Source of the DNA: an uncultured Bacteroidales bacterium | GTDB taxonomy: Bacteria > Bacteroidota > Bacteroidia > Bacteroidales > Muribaculaceae | NCBI GenBank assembly: GCA_902781045.1 | Contig: CACZHT010000022.1 | Span: 1-48,366, forward strand | DNA length: 48,366 nucleotides | Direction of reading: 5' to 3' | Shown here: in pieces, positions 23,182-31,706 of the stretch | Position numbering within the stretch: position 1 is the first letter of the stretch | Layout of the letters: every line of letters begins with the position of its first letter | Notes under the pieces: generated by a model | Seen by the model: only the letters and a program-made list of their open reading frames with translations | Told to the model about the DNA's origin: nothing | Databases searched by the model: none | Position numbers and translations under genes: made by a program

Positions 23182-24615
23182 ATGAAAAAATTACTGTTTA
23201 TATTAGCAATCTCGATTGTGCTGGTCTCGTGCAGCGCTGTGCGCCGTGGCAGTATGGCCGGCGGTGAGGTCACTGGAGTGGGAGCTTCCACATTCAGCGA
23301 GCCCACGCCCTATGGCATGGTGCTTGTGGACTGTGGCTCGATGCGCGAGGGGCCTGCGCAACGCGACTCGGTGTGGGGACTTGACTCCACTGCACACGGT
23401 GTCTCGGTCGACGCATTCTGGATGGACGAGACCGAAATCAGCAACTCGAAGTACAAGCAGTTTGTCTACTGGGTGCGCGACTCCATCATCCGCGAGCGTC
23501 TGGCCGACCCGGCCTACGGCGGAAATGAGGAGTTCAAAATCGAGGAGGACAAAGAAGGTAACCCCATCAAGCCGCATCTGGACTGGAGCCGCAACATTCC
23601 CTGGAAGAACCCCAGCGAGGACGAGGAGCGAGCCATCAACAGTGTCTACCGCATCAACCCCATCACCGGTGTGCGCGAGCTCGACCCCACGCAGATGAAC
23701 TATCGCTATGAGGTCTATAACCTGACCGAGGCGGCCAAGCGAAAGAACCGCTTCGACCCCACGCGTCGCGACTACAACACCGACCACGCTGTGCCCACCA
23801 CCAACCCGACAATCAGCAAGGACACCGCCTTTGTCGACGATGACGGTCGCATCATCCGCCAGACCATCACCCGTCCGTTGCAGAACGAGTTTGACTTTGT
23901 CAACACCTATATCGTGAACATCTTCCCCGACACCACGTGCTGGGTCAACGACTTTGACAATGCCTATAACGAGCCTTACGTGCGCATGTACTTTGCCAAC
24001 GGCAACTACAACAACCATCCAGTGGTGGGAGTGAGCTGGGAGCAGGCCAATGCCTTCTGTGTCTGGCGCACCGAGTATCTCAAGCGCGCCCTGGGCAAGG
24101 AGGGGATCTATGTTGAGCCATTCCGTCTGCCCACCGAGGCCGAGTGGGAGTATGCCGCGCGTGCCGGTCAGAACGGCAACAAATATCCGTGGGAGGGCGA
24201 TGTGCCTCTGACCGAGGAAGATGGATGCTTCTATGCCAATTTCAAGCCCCAGGAAGGAAATTACGTCAAGGACGGAAGCATTATCAGTTCGCCCGTTGGC
24301 ACCTATCAGCCCAATGACTTCGGTCTGTTTGACATGGCCGGTAATGTGAGCGAGTGGACCTCCACGGCCTATACCGAGAGCATCGACCGCATGACCAGCG
24401 ACCTCAACCCCGAGTATCGCTACAACATCGCCAAGGAAGACCCCTACAAGATGTCGCGCAAGATTGTCCGCGGCGGCTCGTGGAAGGACGTGGCACACAA
24501 CATCCGCAGCGACATCCGCATGTGGGAATACCAGAACGAGCAGCGCAGCTACATCGGTTTCCGTTGTGTGCGTTCGCGTGTGGGCTTCGGCAAGGTCAAA
24601 CGCAAGAGTTACTAG
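23182..24615 (+). CDS. gldK: GldK/PorK T9SS lipoprotein with SUMF1 domain
   Basis: 477 residues. A lipoprotein signal with LVSCS (Cys17) puts it in the outer membrane facing the periplasm. The formylglycine-generating (SUMF1-like) fold is visible as DETEISNSKYKQFVYWVRD, HPVVGVSWEQANAFCVWR, PTEAEWEYAARAG, DMAGNVSEWT and IVRGGSWKD, with a long insertion at about 115-270. The fold is structural here and no FGE activity is expected. GldK and GldN form the periplasmic ring of the type IX machine. Confidence 0.95.
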   Translation: MKKLLFILAISIVLVSCSAVRRGSMAGGEVTGVGASTFSEPTPYGMVLVDCGSMREGPAQRDSVWGLDSTAHGVSVDAFWMDETEISNSKYKQFVYWVRDSIIRERLADPAYGGNEEFKIEEDKEGNPIKPHLDWSRNIPWKNPSEDEERAINSVYRINPITGVRELDPTQMNYRYEVYNLTEAAKRKNRFDPTRRDYNTDHAVPTTNPTISKDTAFVDDDGRIIRQTITRPLQNEFDFVNTYIVNIFPDTTCWVNDFDNAYNEPYVRMYFANGNYNNHPVVGVSWEQANAFCVWRTEYLKRALGKEGIYVEPFRLPTEAEWEYAARAGQNGNKYPWEGDVPLTEEDGCFYANFKPQEGNYVKDGSIISSPVGTYQPNDFGLFDMAGNVSEWTSTAYTESIDRMTSDLNPEYRYNIAKEDPYKMSRKIVRGGSWKDVAHNIRSDIRMWEYQNEQRSYIGFRCVRSRVGFGKVKRKSY

Positions 24616-24720
24616 AAACAAGAAGCTAGAAACAAGGAGCGATAATCCAGAATCAAGAGAACCCGAGCAGAGTCGGTGACCCAGTCCGAAGCTCTGCCCC
24701 GGAAAAAAATAAAAAGAACA

Positions 24721-25695
24721 ATGAGAAAACTCAATGCCATCGCGCGATTCCTCAGCGACGACCGAGGACAGCGGTTTTTCAATTTCGCGTATAGTATCGG
24801 TGCAGCCGTTGTGATTTGGGGCGCACTGTTCAAAATCCTGCACCTGCCGGGCGGCAACACACTGCTCAGTATCGGCATGGGTACCGAGGTGCTGATGTTC
24901 TTGCTGACGGCTTTCGACAAGCCTGAGAAGACCTACAAGTGGGAGGAAGTGTTCCCCGTGCTGGCCACGCACGACCCTGAGGACCGCGTGGAGATGGGCG
25001 GCGGCGGTGGCGGCATCTACATCAACAATGGCGGTACCGCAGCCGTGGGCGATGAACTTCCCGACGGTGTGGCCAGCGGTGTGAGCGCAGCCCAGGCCCG
25101 GAATGCTGTCGGATTGCCTGCCGGCATCGAGCTCAGCGAGGACGACACCCGGTCGTTGAGCGAGAGCATCGCCAAGATGTCGGCTGCAAGCGACCAGCTC
25201 AGCCGCATGGCCGAGCTCACCGATGCCACCCAGCAGTACCTGAGCCAGATGTCCACCATCAGCGACCAGATGCAGCGACTGGCCGAGACCACCACTGCAC
25301 TCAATCAGGTGAGCGAGACGCTGCTGCAGAGCTACCGAGCCATCACCGACAACAGCGAGAGCATCAACCAGAGCAGCACGGGATATGTGCAGCAGATGGA
25401 AGACCTCAACAAGAACATCAGCGGCTTGAACACCATCTATGAGATTCAGCTCAAGAGCATCAGCTCGCAGCTCGACTCGATTGACCGCGTCAACCGTGGC
25501 CTCAAGGACATCCGCGACATGTATGAGAAGTCGGCGGCCGAGAGCGCACATTACTGCGACGAGACCGAGAAGATGGCTCGCTACATGAAGCAGCTCAACA
25601 GTGTCTATGAGAAGATGATCAAGGCCATGACTGTGAACATGTACCGGCCCATGCCCGGAATGCCCGGCATCGAACCCGATCAGGAGAACAGTTAA
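24721..25695 (+). CDS. gldL: GldL/PorL T9SS inner-membrane motor protein
   Basis: 324 residues from the ATG at 24721. Two N-terminal transmembrane helices (about 17-37 and 46-64, joined by ILHLPGGN) carry the conserved Glu (GTEVLMFLLTAF) used in proton-driven motors. The rest is a long cytoplasmic helical region with repeated S/T/Q-rich heptads. With GldM it forms the rotary energy converter of T9SS and gliding. A 105-nt spacer separates it from gldK, with a weak hairpin. Confidence 0.95.
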   Translation: MRKLNAIARFLSDDRGQRFFNFAYSIGAAVVIWGALFKILHLPGGNTLLSIGMGTEVLMFLLTAFDKPEKTYKWEEVFPVLATHDPEDRVEMGGGGGGIYINNGGTAAVGDELPDGVASGVSAAQARNAVGLPAGIELSEDDTRSLSESIAKMSAASDQLSRMAELTDATQQYLSQMSTISDQMQRLAETTTALNQVSETLLQSYRAITDNSESINQSSTGYVQQMEDLNKNISGLNTIYEIQLKSISSQLDSIDRVNRGLKDIRDMYEKSAAESAHYCDETEKMARYMKQLNSVYEKMIKAMTVNMYRPMPGMPGIEPDQENS

Positions 25696-25723
25696 AAAAT
25701 TGTTAGTTTTTAGTTGTTAGTTG

Positions 25724-25764
25724 TTAGTTTTTAGTTGCCTCCGCGACTAAAGTCTAAAAACTAA
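25724..25764 (+). repeat. Inverted repeat between gldL and gldM
   Basis: TTAGTTTTTAG (25724-25734) and CTAAAAACTAA (25754-25764) are perfect 11-bp complements within short tandem TTGTTAG and AAAGTCTA repeats. It could act as an attenuator or mRNA-stability hairpin within the operon, or be the low-complexity intergenic sequence common in Bacteroidales. Confidence 0.55.
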
Positions 25765-25791
25765 AGTCTAAAGTCTAAATAAAGATATAGA

Positions 25792-27375
25792 ATGGCAGTA
25801 GGTAAAAACCAGTCGGTGAGTCGCATGTCGCCGCGTCAGAAGATGATTAACCTCATGTACATCGTCTTGACCGCCATGCTGGCTCTGAACGTGTCGAGCG
25901 ACGTGCTCAACGGCTTCAGCCAAGTCGAGGACGGACTCACGCGCTCTAACCGCACCATCACCGCCCGCAACCAGGCACTGTTCGCGCAGCTGCAAGAATT
26001 CAACCAGAAGAATCCTGGCAAGGGAAAGGTGTGGCTCGACAAGGCACTGGATGTGCGCAACAACACCGACAAACTGTATAACTACATCGACTCGCTCAAG
26101 TACGAGATCGTGCGTGTGGCCGATGGTGAGGAAGCCGACATCCACAACATCCAGAACAAGGACAACCTGGATGCCGCGTCGCAGGTGATGCTCGCCCCCA
26201 CAGGAGGCAAGGGCAAGCAGCTGCGGGCACAAATCGACCAGTACCGGCAGTTCATCACATCGTTTATCGACGACCCGCAGAAGCGCGCCAACCTTGAGCA
26301 GGCCCTCTCGACAGCTCCCATCAAGACACGCACCAGTGGCGAAATCAGCGGTAAAACCTGGGAAGAGACCATGTTTGAGAACATGCCCACCATCGCCGCC
26401 GTGACCCTGATGAGCAAGCTCCAGAACGATATCCGTTATGCCGAGGGCGAGGTGCTGAACCAGCTCATCACCAATGTCGACCTGGGTGACCTGCGTGTCA
26501 ACCTGGTCAATGCCTTTGTCGTGCCGCAGTCGCGCATCGTCATGCGCGGTACCAAGTACTCGGCCAACATCGTCCTGGCTGCGGTCGACACCACCCAGCG
26601 CCCCATCGTCTATGTCAACGGAGTGCGTCTGGGCAACGACAAGGGGCTATATGAGGTGGGTGCCAGCTCGGCCGGCAAGCATGAGTATTCGGGATATATC
26701 GAGGTCGTAGGCCGTGACGGAAGCGTCACACGTCGCGACTTCAAGAGCGACTATACGGTCATCGACCCCCTGGCCACAGTCAGCGCGACGATGATGAACG
26801 TCTTCTATGCCGGCATCAACAATCCCGTGTCAATCGCCGTGCCTGGTGTGCCAGAGAACAGCATCTCGGCCACGATGACCAACGGCTCGCTCACCAAGGG
26901 GGCCAATGGCTGGATTGCCCATCCCACACAGGTGGGTGCCACGTGCGAGATTACCGTCACCGCCGAGATGGACGGACAGCGCATGAATGTGGGCACGACC
27001 AAGTTCCGTGTGCGCAAGCTGCCCGACCCTACGCCGTTCATCACCTACACCGACGCCAAGGGCAACGCCAACCGCTATAAGGGTGGTCGCCCCTTCCCCA
27101 AGGCTTCGCTGCTGGCTGCCGCCGGTCTGGATGCGGCCATCGACGACGACATGCTCAACATCGACTATAAGGTGGTGAGCTTCGAGATGGTGTTCTTCGA
27201 CCAGATGGGTAACGCCATCCCCGAGATTTCGTCGGGCAACCACTTCAGCGAGCGGCAGAAGAACGCCATCCGGCGTCTGCAGCACGGCAAGCGGTTCTAC
27301 ATCACTAAGGTCAAGGCCACTGGACCCGATGGCGTGACACGCGACATCTCGCCCATGGAGGTCATCGTCAACTAA
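25792..27375 (+). CDS. gldM: GldM/PorM T9SS motor protein
   Basis: 527 residues. SPRQKMINLMYIVLTAMLALNVS holds the single N-terminal transmembrane helix, which packs with GldL. A long periplasmic part follows: a helical domain (40-220) and Ig-like beta domains ending near residue 525. GldM transmits the proton-driven motion of GldLM to the GldKN ring. Spacing to gldN is 40 nt with low-complexity sequence. Confidence 0.95.
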   Translation: MAVGKNQSVSRMSPRQKMINLMYIVLTAMLALNVSSDVLNGFSQVEDGLTRSNRTITARNQALFAQLQEFNQKNPGKGKVWLDKALDVRNNTDKLYNYIDSLKYEIVRVADGEEADIHNIQNKDNLDAASQVMLAPTGGKGKQLRAQIDQYRQFITSFIDDPQKRANLEQALSTAPIKTRTSGEISGKTWEETMFENMPTIAAVTLMSKLQNDIRYAEGEVLNQLITNVDLGDLRVNLVNAFVVPQSRIVMRGTKYSANIVLAAVDTTQRPIVYVNGVRLGNDKGLYEVGASSAGKHEYSGYIEVVGRDGSVTRRDFKSDYTVIDPLATVSATMMNVFYAGINNPVSIAVPGVPENSISATMTNGSLTKGANGWIAHPTQVGATCEITVTAEMDGQRMNVGTTKFRVRKLPDPTPFITYTDAKGNANRYKGGRPFPKASLLAAAGLDAAIDDDMLNIDYKVVSFEMVFFDQMGNAIPEISSGNHFSERQKNAIRRLQHGKRFYITKVKATGPDGVTRDISPMEVIVN

Positions 27376-27415
27376 TTCATAATGCGTAATTCTCAATTCT
27401 CAATTGACAGAAGAT

Positions 27416-28573
27416 ATGAAGAAGTTTAAATATATCATTGTGTTCTTGACGGCCATGTTTGTCGCCAGTGCCATGCAGGCACAGGTGGTCAAGAAGAGCG
27501 ATAACGGAGAGCGCAAGAAGAAGGATGAGAGTGGCGTGGTCATCTCTGACCGCCAGCAGGCGTTCTTCGAGCAGCGTCAGCCCAGCGATGCCGACCTCCA
27601 GTGGATGAAGGTCATCTACCGTTCGCTCGACCTGACCAAGGGCAAGAACCCAGCACTGTACTATCCCGAGGAGCCCAACGAGGACGGACAGAGCCTGTTT
27701 TTCATCATCATGCGGCTTTTGGCCAACAACCAGATTGCAGCATACGAATATCTGGATGGACGAGAGATGTTCACCGATGAGTTCAGGGTCAATGTGGGTG
27801 AGCTGCTCGACCGCTTCCATGTGATGTATGAGCCGGCCAAGGGTAGCACCGAGAAGAACCCGAAATACACCATCGAGGATGCCGACATCCCGGGCAACGA
27901 GGTGCTCAGCTACTACATCATCGAGCGCTGGGAGTTTGACACTCGCAGCAACGCCATGAAGACACGTGTTGAGGCGGTCTGCCCGGTGCTGCACCGCACC
28001 GACGAGTTTGGCGGCGAGGCCATCAAGTACCCCATGTTCTGGGTCAAGCTCAATGACATTCGCCCCTACATGGCCAACCAGTATGTCTTCACCGATGACG
28101 ACAACAACCTGCCGCGATACAGCCTGGATGACTTCTTCAAGCTCAATATGTACACCGGCGAGATTTATAAGACCAAGAATCTGCGTAACCTGTCGCTGAT
28201 GCAGATGTATCCCGAGGAGAAAGACCTCAAGCACGCACAGGACAGCATCGAGCAGCGTCTCAGGGCGTTCAACAACGACCTTTGGGTGCCCGACCGCGAG
28301 GTGCTGCTGGCGCAGAAGGAGGCACGCGAGGAGCTTGAGCGGCAGAAGGCCGAAGCCGAAGGCGAGAACGAGGAAGGCGAGGCGACCGAAGAAAAGAAGG
28401 AGGACAAGAAGGAGAAAACCAGTGTCAAGCGCTCGACCAAGCGCGGAGAAAAGGCCAAGGACGACTCTGGCTCGTCGAAGAAAAAGAACAAAATCAAGCA
28501 GCGCAAACCCAAGTCGACCACCAGCTCGTCGACCACTGCCACACGCAGTGTGCGCAACCGCAAGCGCAAATAG
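27416..28573 (+). CDS. gldN: GldN/PorN T9SS ring protein with a long charged tail
   Basis: 385 residues from the ATG at 27416. Signal peptide (1-23, ending MQAQ), then the GldN body with SDRQQAFFEQRQ, LDLTKGKNPALYYPEEP and MFWVKLNDIRPYM. It pairs with GldK in the periplasm. From about residue 300 the protein becomes an extreme Glu/Lys/Ser/Arg-rich low-complexity tail ending RSVRNRKRK, which is longer and more basic than I expect for this family. The tail probably is disordered and could bind peptidoglycan, LPS or the GldK ring. The operon ends here. Confidence 0.93.
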   Translation: MKKFKYIIVFLTAMFVASAMQAQVVKKSDNGERKKKDESGVVISDRQQAFFEQRQPSDADLQWMKVIYRSLDLTKGKNPALYYPEEPNEDGQSLFFIIMRLLANNQIAAYEYLDGREMFTDEFRVNVGELLDRFHVMYEPAKGSTEKNPKYTIEDADIPGNEVLSYYIIERWEFDTRSNAMKTRVEAVCPVLHRTDEFGGEAIKYPMFWVKLNDIRPYMANQYVFTDDDNNLPRYSLDDFFKLNMYTGEIYKTKNLRNLSLMQMYPEEKDLKHAQDSIEQRLRAFNNDLWVPDREVLLAQKEAREELERQKAEAEGENEEGEATEEKKEDKKEKTSVKRSTKRGEKAKDDSGSSKKKNKIKQRKPKSTTSSSTTATRSVRNRKRK

Positions 28574-28599
28574 CATTTAGTTGATTTTTACATTATTTG

Positions 28600-28642
28600 C
28601 GACCATCGTGGCATCTTGAAAGCCGCGATGGTCGTAATTTTG
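28600..28642 (+). promoter_or_regulatory. Inverted repeat abutting the -7 box of the GH43 gene
   Basis: 13-base arms at 28600-28612 and 28622-28634 match except for one base, with a 9-nt spacer. The right arm ends exactly where the TAATTTTG -7 box begins (28635-28642). The hairpin may terminate the T9SS operon, act as an operator of the next gene, or do both. Confidence 0.6.
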
Positions 28643-28646
28643 CACC

Positions 28647-29588
28647 ATGAAACCACTGCACATCACCCTCGTTGTCGCCACCCTGGCACTGACGGCCATG
28701 GGCTGCAAGAGCAGCCGCATTGAGCTGGGACCGAACCCATTCATCACACACATGTACACGGCCGACCCTTCGGGGCACGTCTGGGCCGACGGACGGCTCT
28801 ATGTCTACGCCTCGCACGACATCGACCCGCCTCGAGGATGTGACCTCATGGATCAGTATCATGTGTTCTCGAGCGCCGACCTGCGCCACTGGACTGACCA
28901 TGGCGAGATATTGCGTGCCAGCCAGGTGCCCTGGGGACGTCCAGAGGGCGGCTTCATGTGGGCTCCCGACTGTGCCTGCAAGGACGGCAAGTATTACTTC
29001 TACTTTCCGCACCCCAGCGAGAGCAATGTAGCACCGTCGTGGAAGGTCGGTGTGGCCGTGAGCGACCGCCCCGACGGTGGCTTCACGCCACTGCCGCAGC
29101 CCATGTCGGGCGTGGGCGGATGGGACATGATAGACCCGGCCGTCTTTGTCGATGACGATGGCCAGGCCTATTTCTACTATGGCGGTGGCAGCAAGTGCTA
29201 TGGCGCACCGCTCAACGATGACATGGTGTCGCTGCGCGAGCCACTTCGTGCCATGGAGGGCCTTGAGGACTTTCATGAGGCAGCATGGGTGCACAAATAT
29301 CAGGGCAGGTATTATCTGTCCTATGCCGACAACAACGATGGGGCCAACCGGTTGCGCTATGCCATCGGCGACACGCCGCTGGGACCATGGCGTTCGATGG
29401 GCGTGTTCCTGGGTCCACAGAGTTGTGCCATGAGCCATGGCTCGATTGTGCAGTTCCGGGGGCAGTGGTATGTGCTGTATCACAGCAGCGACCTCTCCAA
29501 TGGCGAGAATGCCCTGCGGTCAATCTGCATCGACCCGCTCTACTACAATCCCGACGGCACCATTCAGCTGGTGAGGCAACACCGCTAG
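28647..29588 (+). CDS. GH43-type glycoside hydrolase lipoprotein
   Basis: 313 residues. A lipoprotein signal (TAMGCKSS, Cys20) anchors it to a membrane. The five-bladed propeller of family 43 is indicated by ADPSGHVWADGRLYVYASHD (Asp40 as general base candidate), WDMIDPAVFVDDDGQ (transition-state Asp) and FHEAAWVHK (general acid Glu). The family hydrolyses arabinosides, xylosides and related bonds in plant or host glycans. It is not part of a visible SusC/SusD locus. The -7 box ends 4 nt before the ATG, so the mRNA is predicted to be leaderless. Confidence 0.88.
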   Translation: MKPLHITLVVATLALTAMGCKSSRIELGPNPFITHMYTADPSGHVWADGRLYVYASHDIDPPRGCDLMDQYHVFSSADLRHWTDHGEILRASQVPWGRPEGGFMWAPDCACKDGKYYFYFPHPSESNVAPSWKVGVAVSDRPDGGFTPLPQPMSGVGGWDMIDPAVFVDDDGQAYFYYGGGSKCYGAPLNDDMVSLREPLRAMEGLEDFHEAAWVHKYQGRYYLSYADNNDGANRLRYAIGDTPLGPWRSMGVFLGPQSCAMSHGSIVQFRGQWYVLYHSSDLSNGENALRSICIDPLYYNPDGTIQLVRQHR

Positions 29589-29594
29589 CCTCGC

Positions 29595-30539
29595 TCACCG
29601 TCTGTGCGGCAGCAAGCGGCGCGCCGCGATGGCGAGTCGCAGCAGTCGGGGCCAGTGCAAAAGGCAGTGCAACACACGGTGTTTCGGTGGGAACGAGCGG
29701 GTGGGGTAGGCGATGACCTGACCATACCAGGGGTCGTTGCGGTCGATGGTGGCGCAGTTGAATGCCAGCCGGTCGACCTCGAGCACGCGCACACGTTGCT
29801 CCAACTCGTCGAGCATGCCTCGCTGCCGCAGGTTGTCGCGCACCAGGGCAAAGTATTGCTTCCACAAATCCTGGCGGTGCAACGGCCCTAGTGCCGTGAG
29901 CGACACCGGGTTGTAATGATAGTCATAGACCACATCGTCAATCAGCCCCACCCGATCAACAAACTGTGTGAGTTTGATGTGTGTGAACACATCCTCGCCA
30001 GGCAAGCGCAGGGCATGGGGTGGAAACACATCGTTCAGCCACAACTGGCGGCGGCTCACGCTGCCCCACGAGGCACAGATGCAGCGCAAGTCCAGCACAT
30101 AGTCCAGCAATTCGCGCCCACTCATGATGCCTGTGACGGGATGCCGCACAATCGTTGTCTTGTCGCCGCTGACCCGGCGGTAGGCCCCCCACACCATGTC
30201 CAGTCCATTGTCCTGAGCCTCGCGCAGCAGACGGCTCACGGCTGCCGCAGGCAAGGTGTCATCGCTGTCGACGTGCATGACATAGGTGCCGCGAGCGGCA
30301 AGTATGCCGGCCCGGCGGGCCTCGGCAAGCCCTCGGTTGGGCTGGTGCAACACTGTGATGCACTCGTGGCGCGACGCATAGTCGTCGGCCAGCTCGCCAG
30401 CATGGTCGGGCGAGCCGTCATCGACCAGCACAATCTCCATGTTGTCAAGCTTTTGAGCCAGCACACTGTCGATACATCGAGGCAGTGTCGATGCTGTGTT
30501 ATAGATGGGAATGATGACCGAAATGGTGGGGGTGTCCAT
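29595..30539 (-). CDS. Family 2 glycosyltransferase
   Basis: 314 residues. The GT-A signature is clear: ISVIIPIYNTASTLPRCIDS at the start, LVDDGSPDHAG, HQPNRGLAEARRAG, and MHVDSDD as the DxD metal-binding motif. The C-terminal part is basic and helical. It likely adds a sugar to a surface polysaccharide. It converges on the GH43 gene and diverges from the next GT4 gene, with overlapping promoters (30560-30588). Confidence 0.92.
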   Translation of the reverse strand: MDTPTISVIIPIYNTASTLPRCIDSVLAQKLDNMEIVLVDDGSPDHAGELADDYASRHECITVLHQPNRGLAEARRAGILAARGTYVMHVDSDDTLPAAAVSRLLREAQDNGLDMVWGAYRRVSGDKTTIVRHPVTGIMSGRELLDYVLDLRCICASWGSVSRRQLWLNDVFPPHALRLPGEDVFTHIKLTQFVDRVGLIDDVVYDYHYNPVSLTALGPLHRQDLWKQYFALVRDNLRQRGMLDELEQRVRVLEVDRLAFNCATIDRNDPWYGQVIAYPTRSFPPKHRVLHCLLHWPRLLRLAIAARRLLPHRR

Positions 30540-30559
30540 ACTTTTTTTGCTTTAGGGTT

Positions 30560-30588
30560 GTAAAGGTAGGGAAAAATCTGTAAGTTTG
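30560..30588. promoter_or_regulatory. Divergent promoters between two glycosyltransferase genes
   Basis: The minus strand has TACCTTTAC (30560-30568) and the plus strand TAAGTTTG (30581-30588). Only 12 nt separate the two -7 boxes, so expression of both genes is likely linked. Confidence 0.5.
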
Positions 30589-30608
30589 CAAGCAAATTAT
30601 CACTCAAC

Positions 30609-31706
30609 ATGAAAATTCTGGTCATCAACCCCATCCTCTACACGAGCGAAGGGCGACAGTTGCCCAAGGTCACCACCATCAAGGACACCATGATATATGG
30701 CATGTGCATGGGCTTTGTCAGGCTGGGGCATCAGGTCACACTGGTGGCCGTGGATGACTACCGGCCCACGCAGGACGAGGACTACGACTTCGACATCCTT
30801 TGGCTGCACGACACGTTCAGGCGCTTGTTGTCCCCATCACTGCCTGTGCCCACTGCATTGCCTGCTTGGCTCAGGCGCGAGGCGCACGATTACGACATGA
30901 TAGTGGCCAGCGAGGCGTTTGCCTACACAACATTGTGCGCTTCGAGGATGGCTGGCAACAAGACTATCGTCTGGCAGGAACTGTCGGCTCACCAGCGCAA
31001 GTGGCACCGTTGGCCGTCCAGGCTGTGGCACCGCTGTGTGATTCCTGCCGCCTTTGGCAAGGTGCGGTGTGTGGTGCCACGCTCACAGCGCGCCCGCGAC
31101 TTCATTGCCGACTATATGGGTCCTGTGACCGAGAGAATACTGGATCATGGCATCGACTTGGACTGTCTGCCTGTCGGTGGAATCCGTAAGCGGCAATTCA
31201 TCACTGTGGGGCAACTGATTGAGCGCAAGGGCATCGACACTGTCATCCGCCGGTTTGCGCAGTTCTGTGCCACTCCCCAGTCTGAGGGCTATACTCTGCT
31301 GGTGGCCGGTCGCGGCCCCGAGCGACAAGCACTCATGCACCTGGCTCAGTCGCTTGCCATTGGGCACAGGGTGCAGTTCCTTGGCTTTGTCAGCCATCAC
31401 CAACTTGGACAGCTATTGTCGGAGTCGGTAGCCATGCTTGTTGCCACTCGGCAAGACCTGAACATGGTCAGTGTCACCGAGGCGGTGGCTTGCGGCACAC
31501 CGGTCATCACCAACACAGTGCCCAACACCTCGCACTGGGTGCGTCAGCAGCGGTTGGGCATCGTCAGGGATGACTGGGATGCGGGCGACATGCTCGCCGT
31601 CATTGCCGACGACACCTATGCCAGTCGGTGCGTCGCGTGGCGGCCCCACTTGTCGTGCGAGGCCGTCGCGCAGCAGTTCATTGATGTGTTTGAGCAGTAT
31701 GGCTAG
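30609..31706 (+). CDS. Family 4 glycosyltransferase
   Basis: 365 residues with a GT-B fold. The C-terminal nucleotide-sugar site is seen in FITVGQLIERKGIDTVIRRF, GRGPERQALM, LGFVSHHQLGQLL and SVTEAVACGTPVITN (ExxAxxGxP-type motif). The N-terminal part has the acceptor-binding domain with VRLGHQVTLVAVDD. It probably transfers a hexose to a growing surface glycan. Its stop overlaps the end of the convergent 1233-residue gene by four bases. Confidence 0.9.
   Translation: MKILVINPILYTSEGRQLPKVTTIKDTMIYGMCMGFVRLGHQVTLVAVDDYRPTQDEDYDFDILWLHDTFRRLLSPSLPVPTALPAWLRREAHDYDMIVASEAFAYTTLCASRMAGNKTIVWQELSAHQRKWHRWPSRLWHRCVIPAAFGKVRCVVPRSQRARDFIADYMGPVTERILDHGIDLDCLPVGGIRKRQFITVGQLIERKGIDTVIRRFAQFCATPQSEGYTLLVAGRGPERQALMHLAQSLAIGHRVQFLGFVSHHQLGQLLSESVAMLVATRQDLNMVSVTEAVACGTPVITNTVPNTSHWVRQQRLGIVRDDWDAGDMLAVIADDTYASRCVAWRPHLSCEAVAQQFIDVFEQYG

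Noticed and set aside
23203..25551. Long open frame (782 codons) on the minus strand
   Set aside because: It is antisense to gldK and gldL, which have clear domains; GC-rich codon use produces such shadows.
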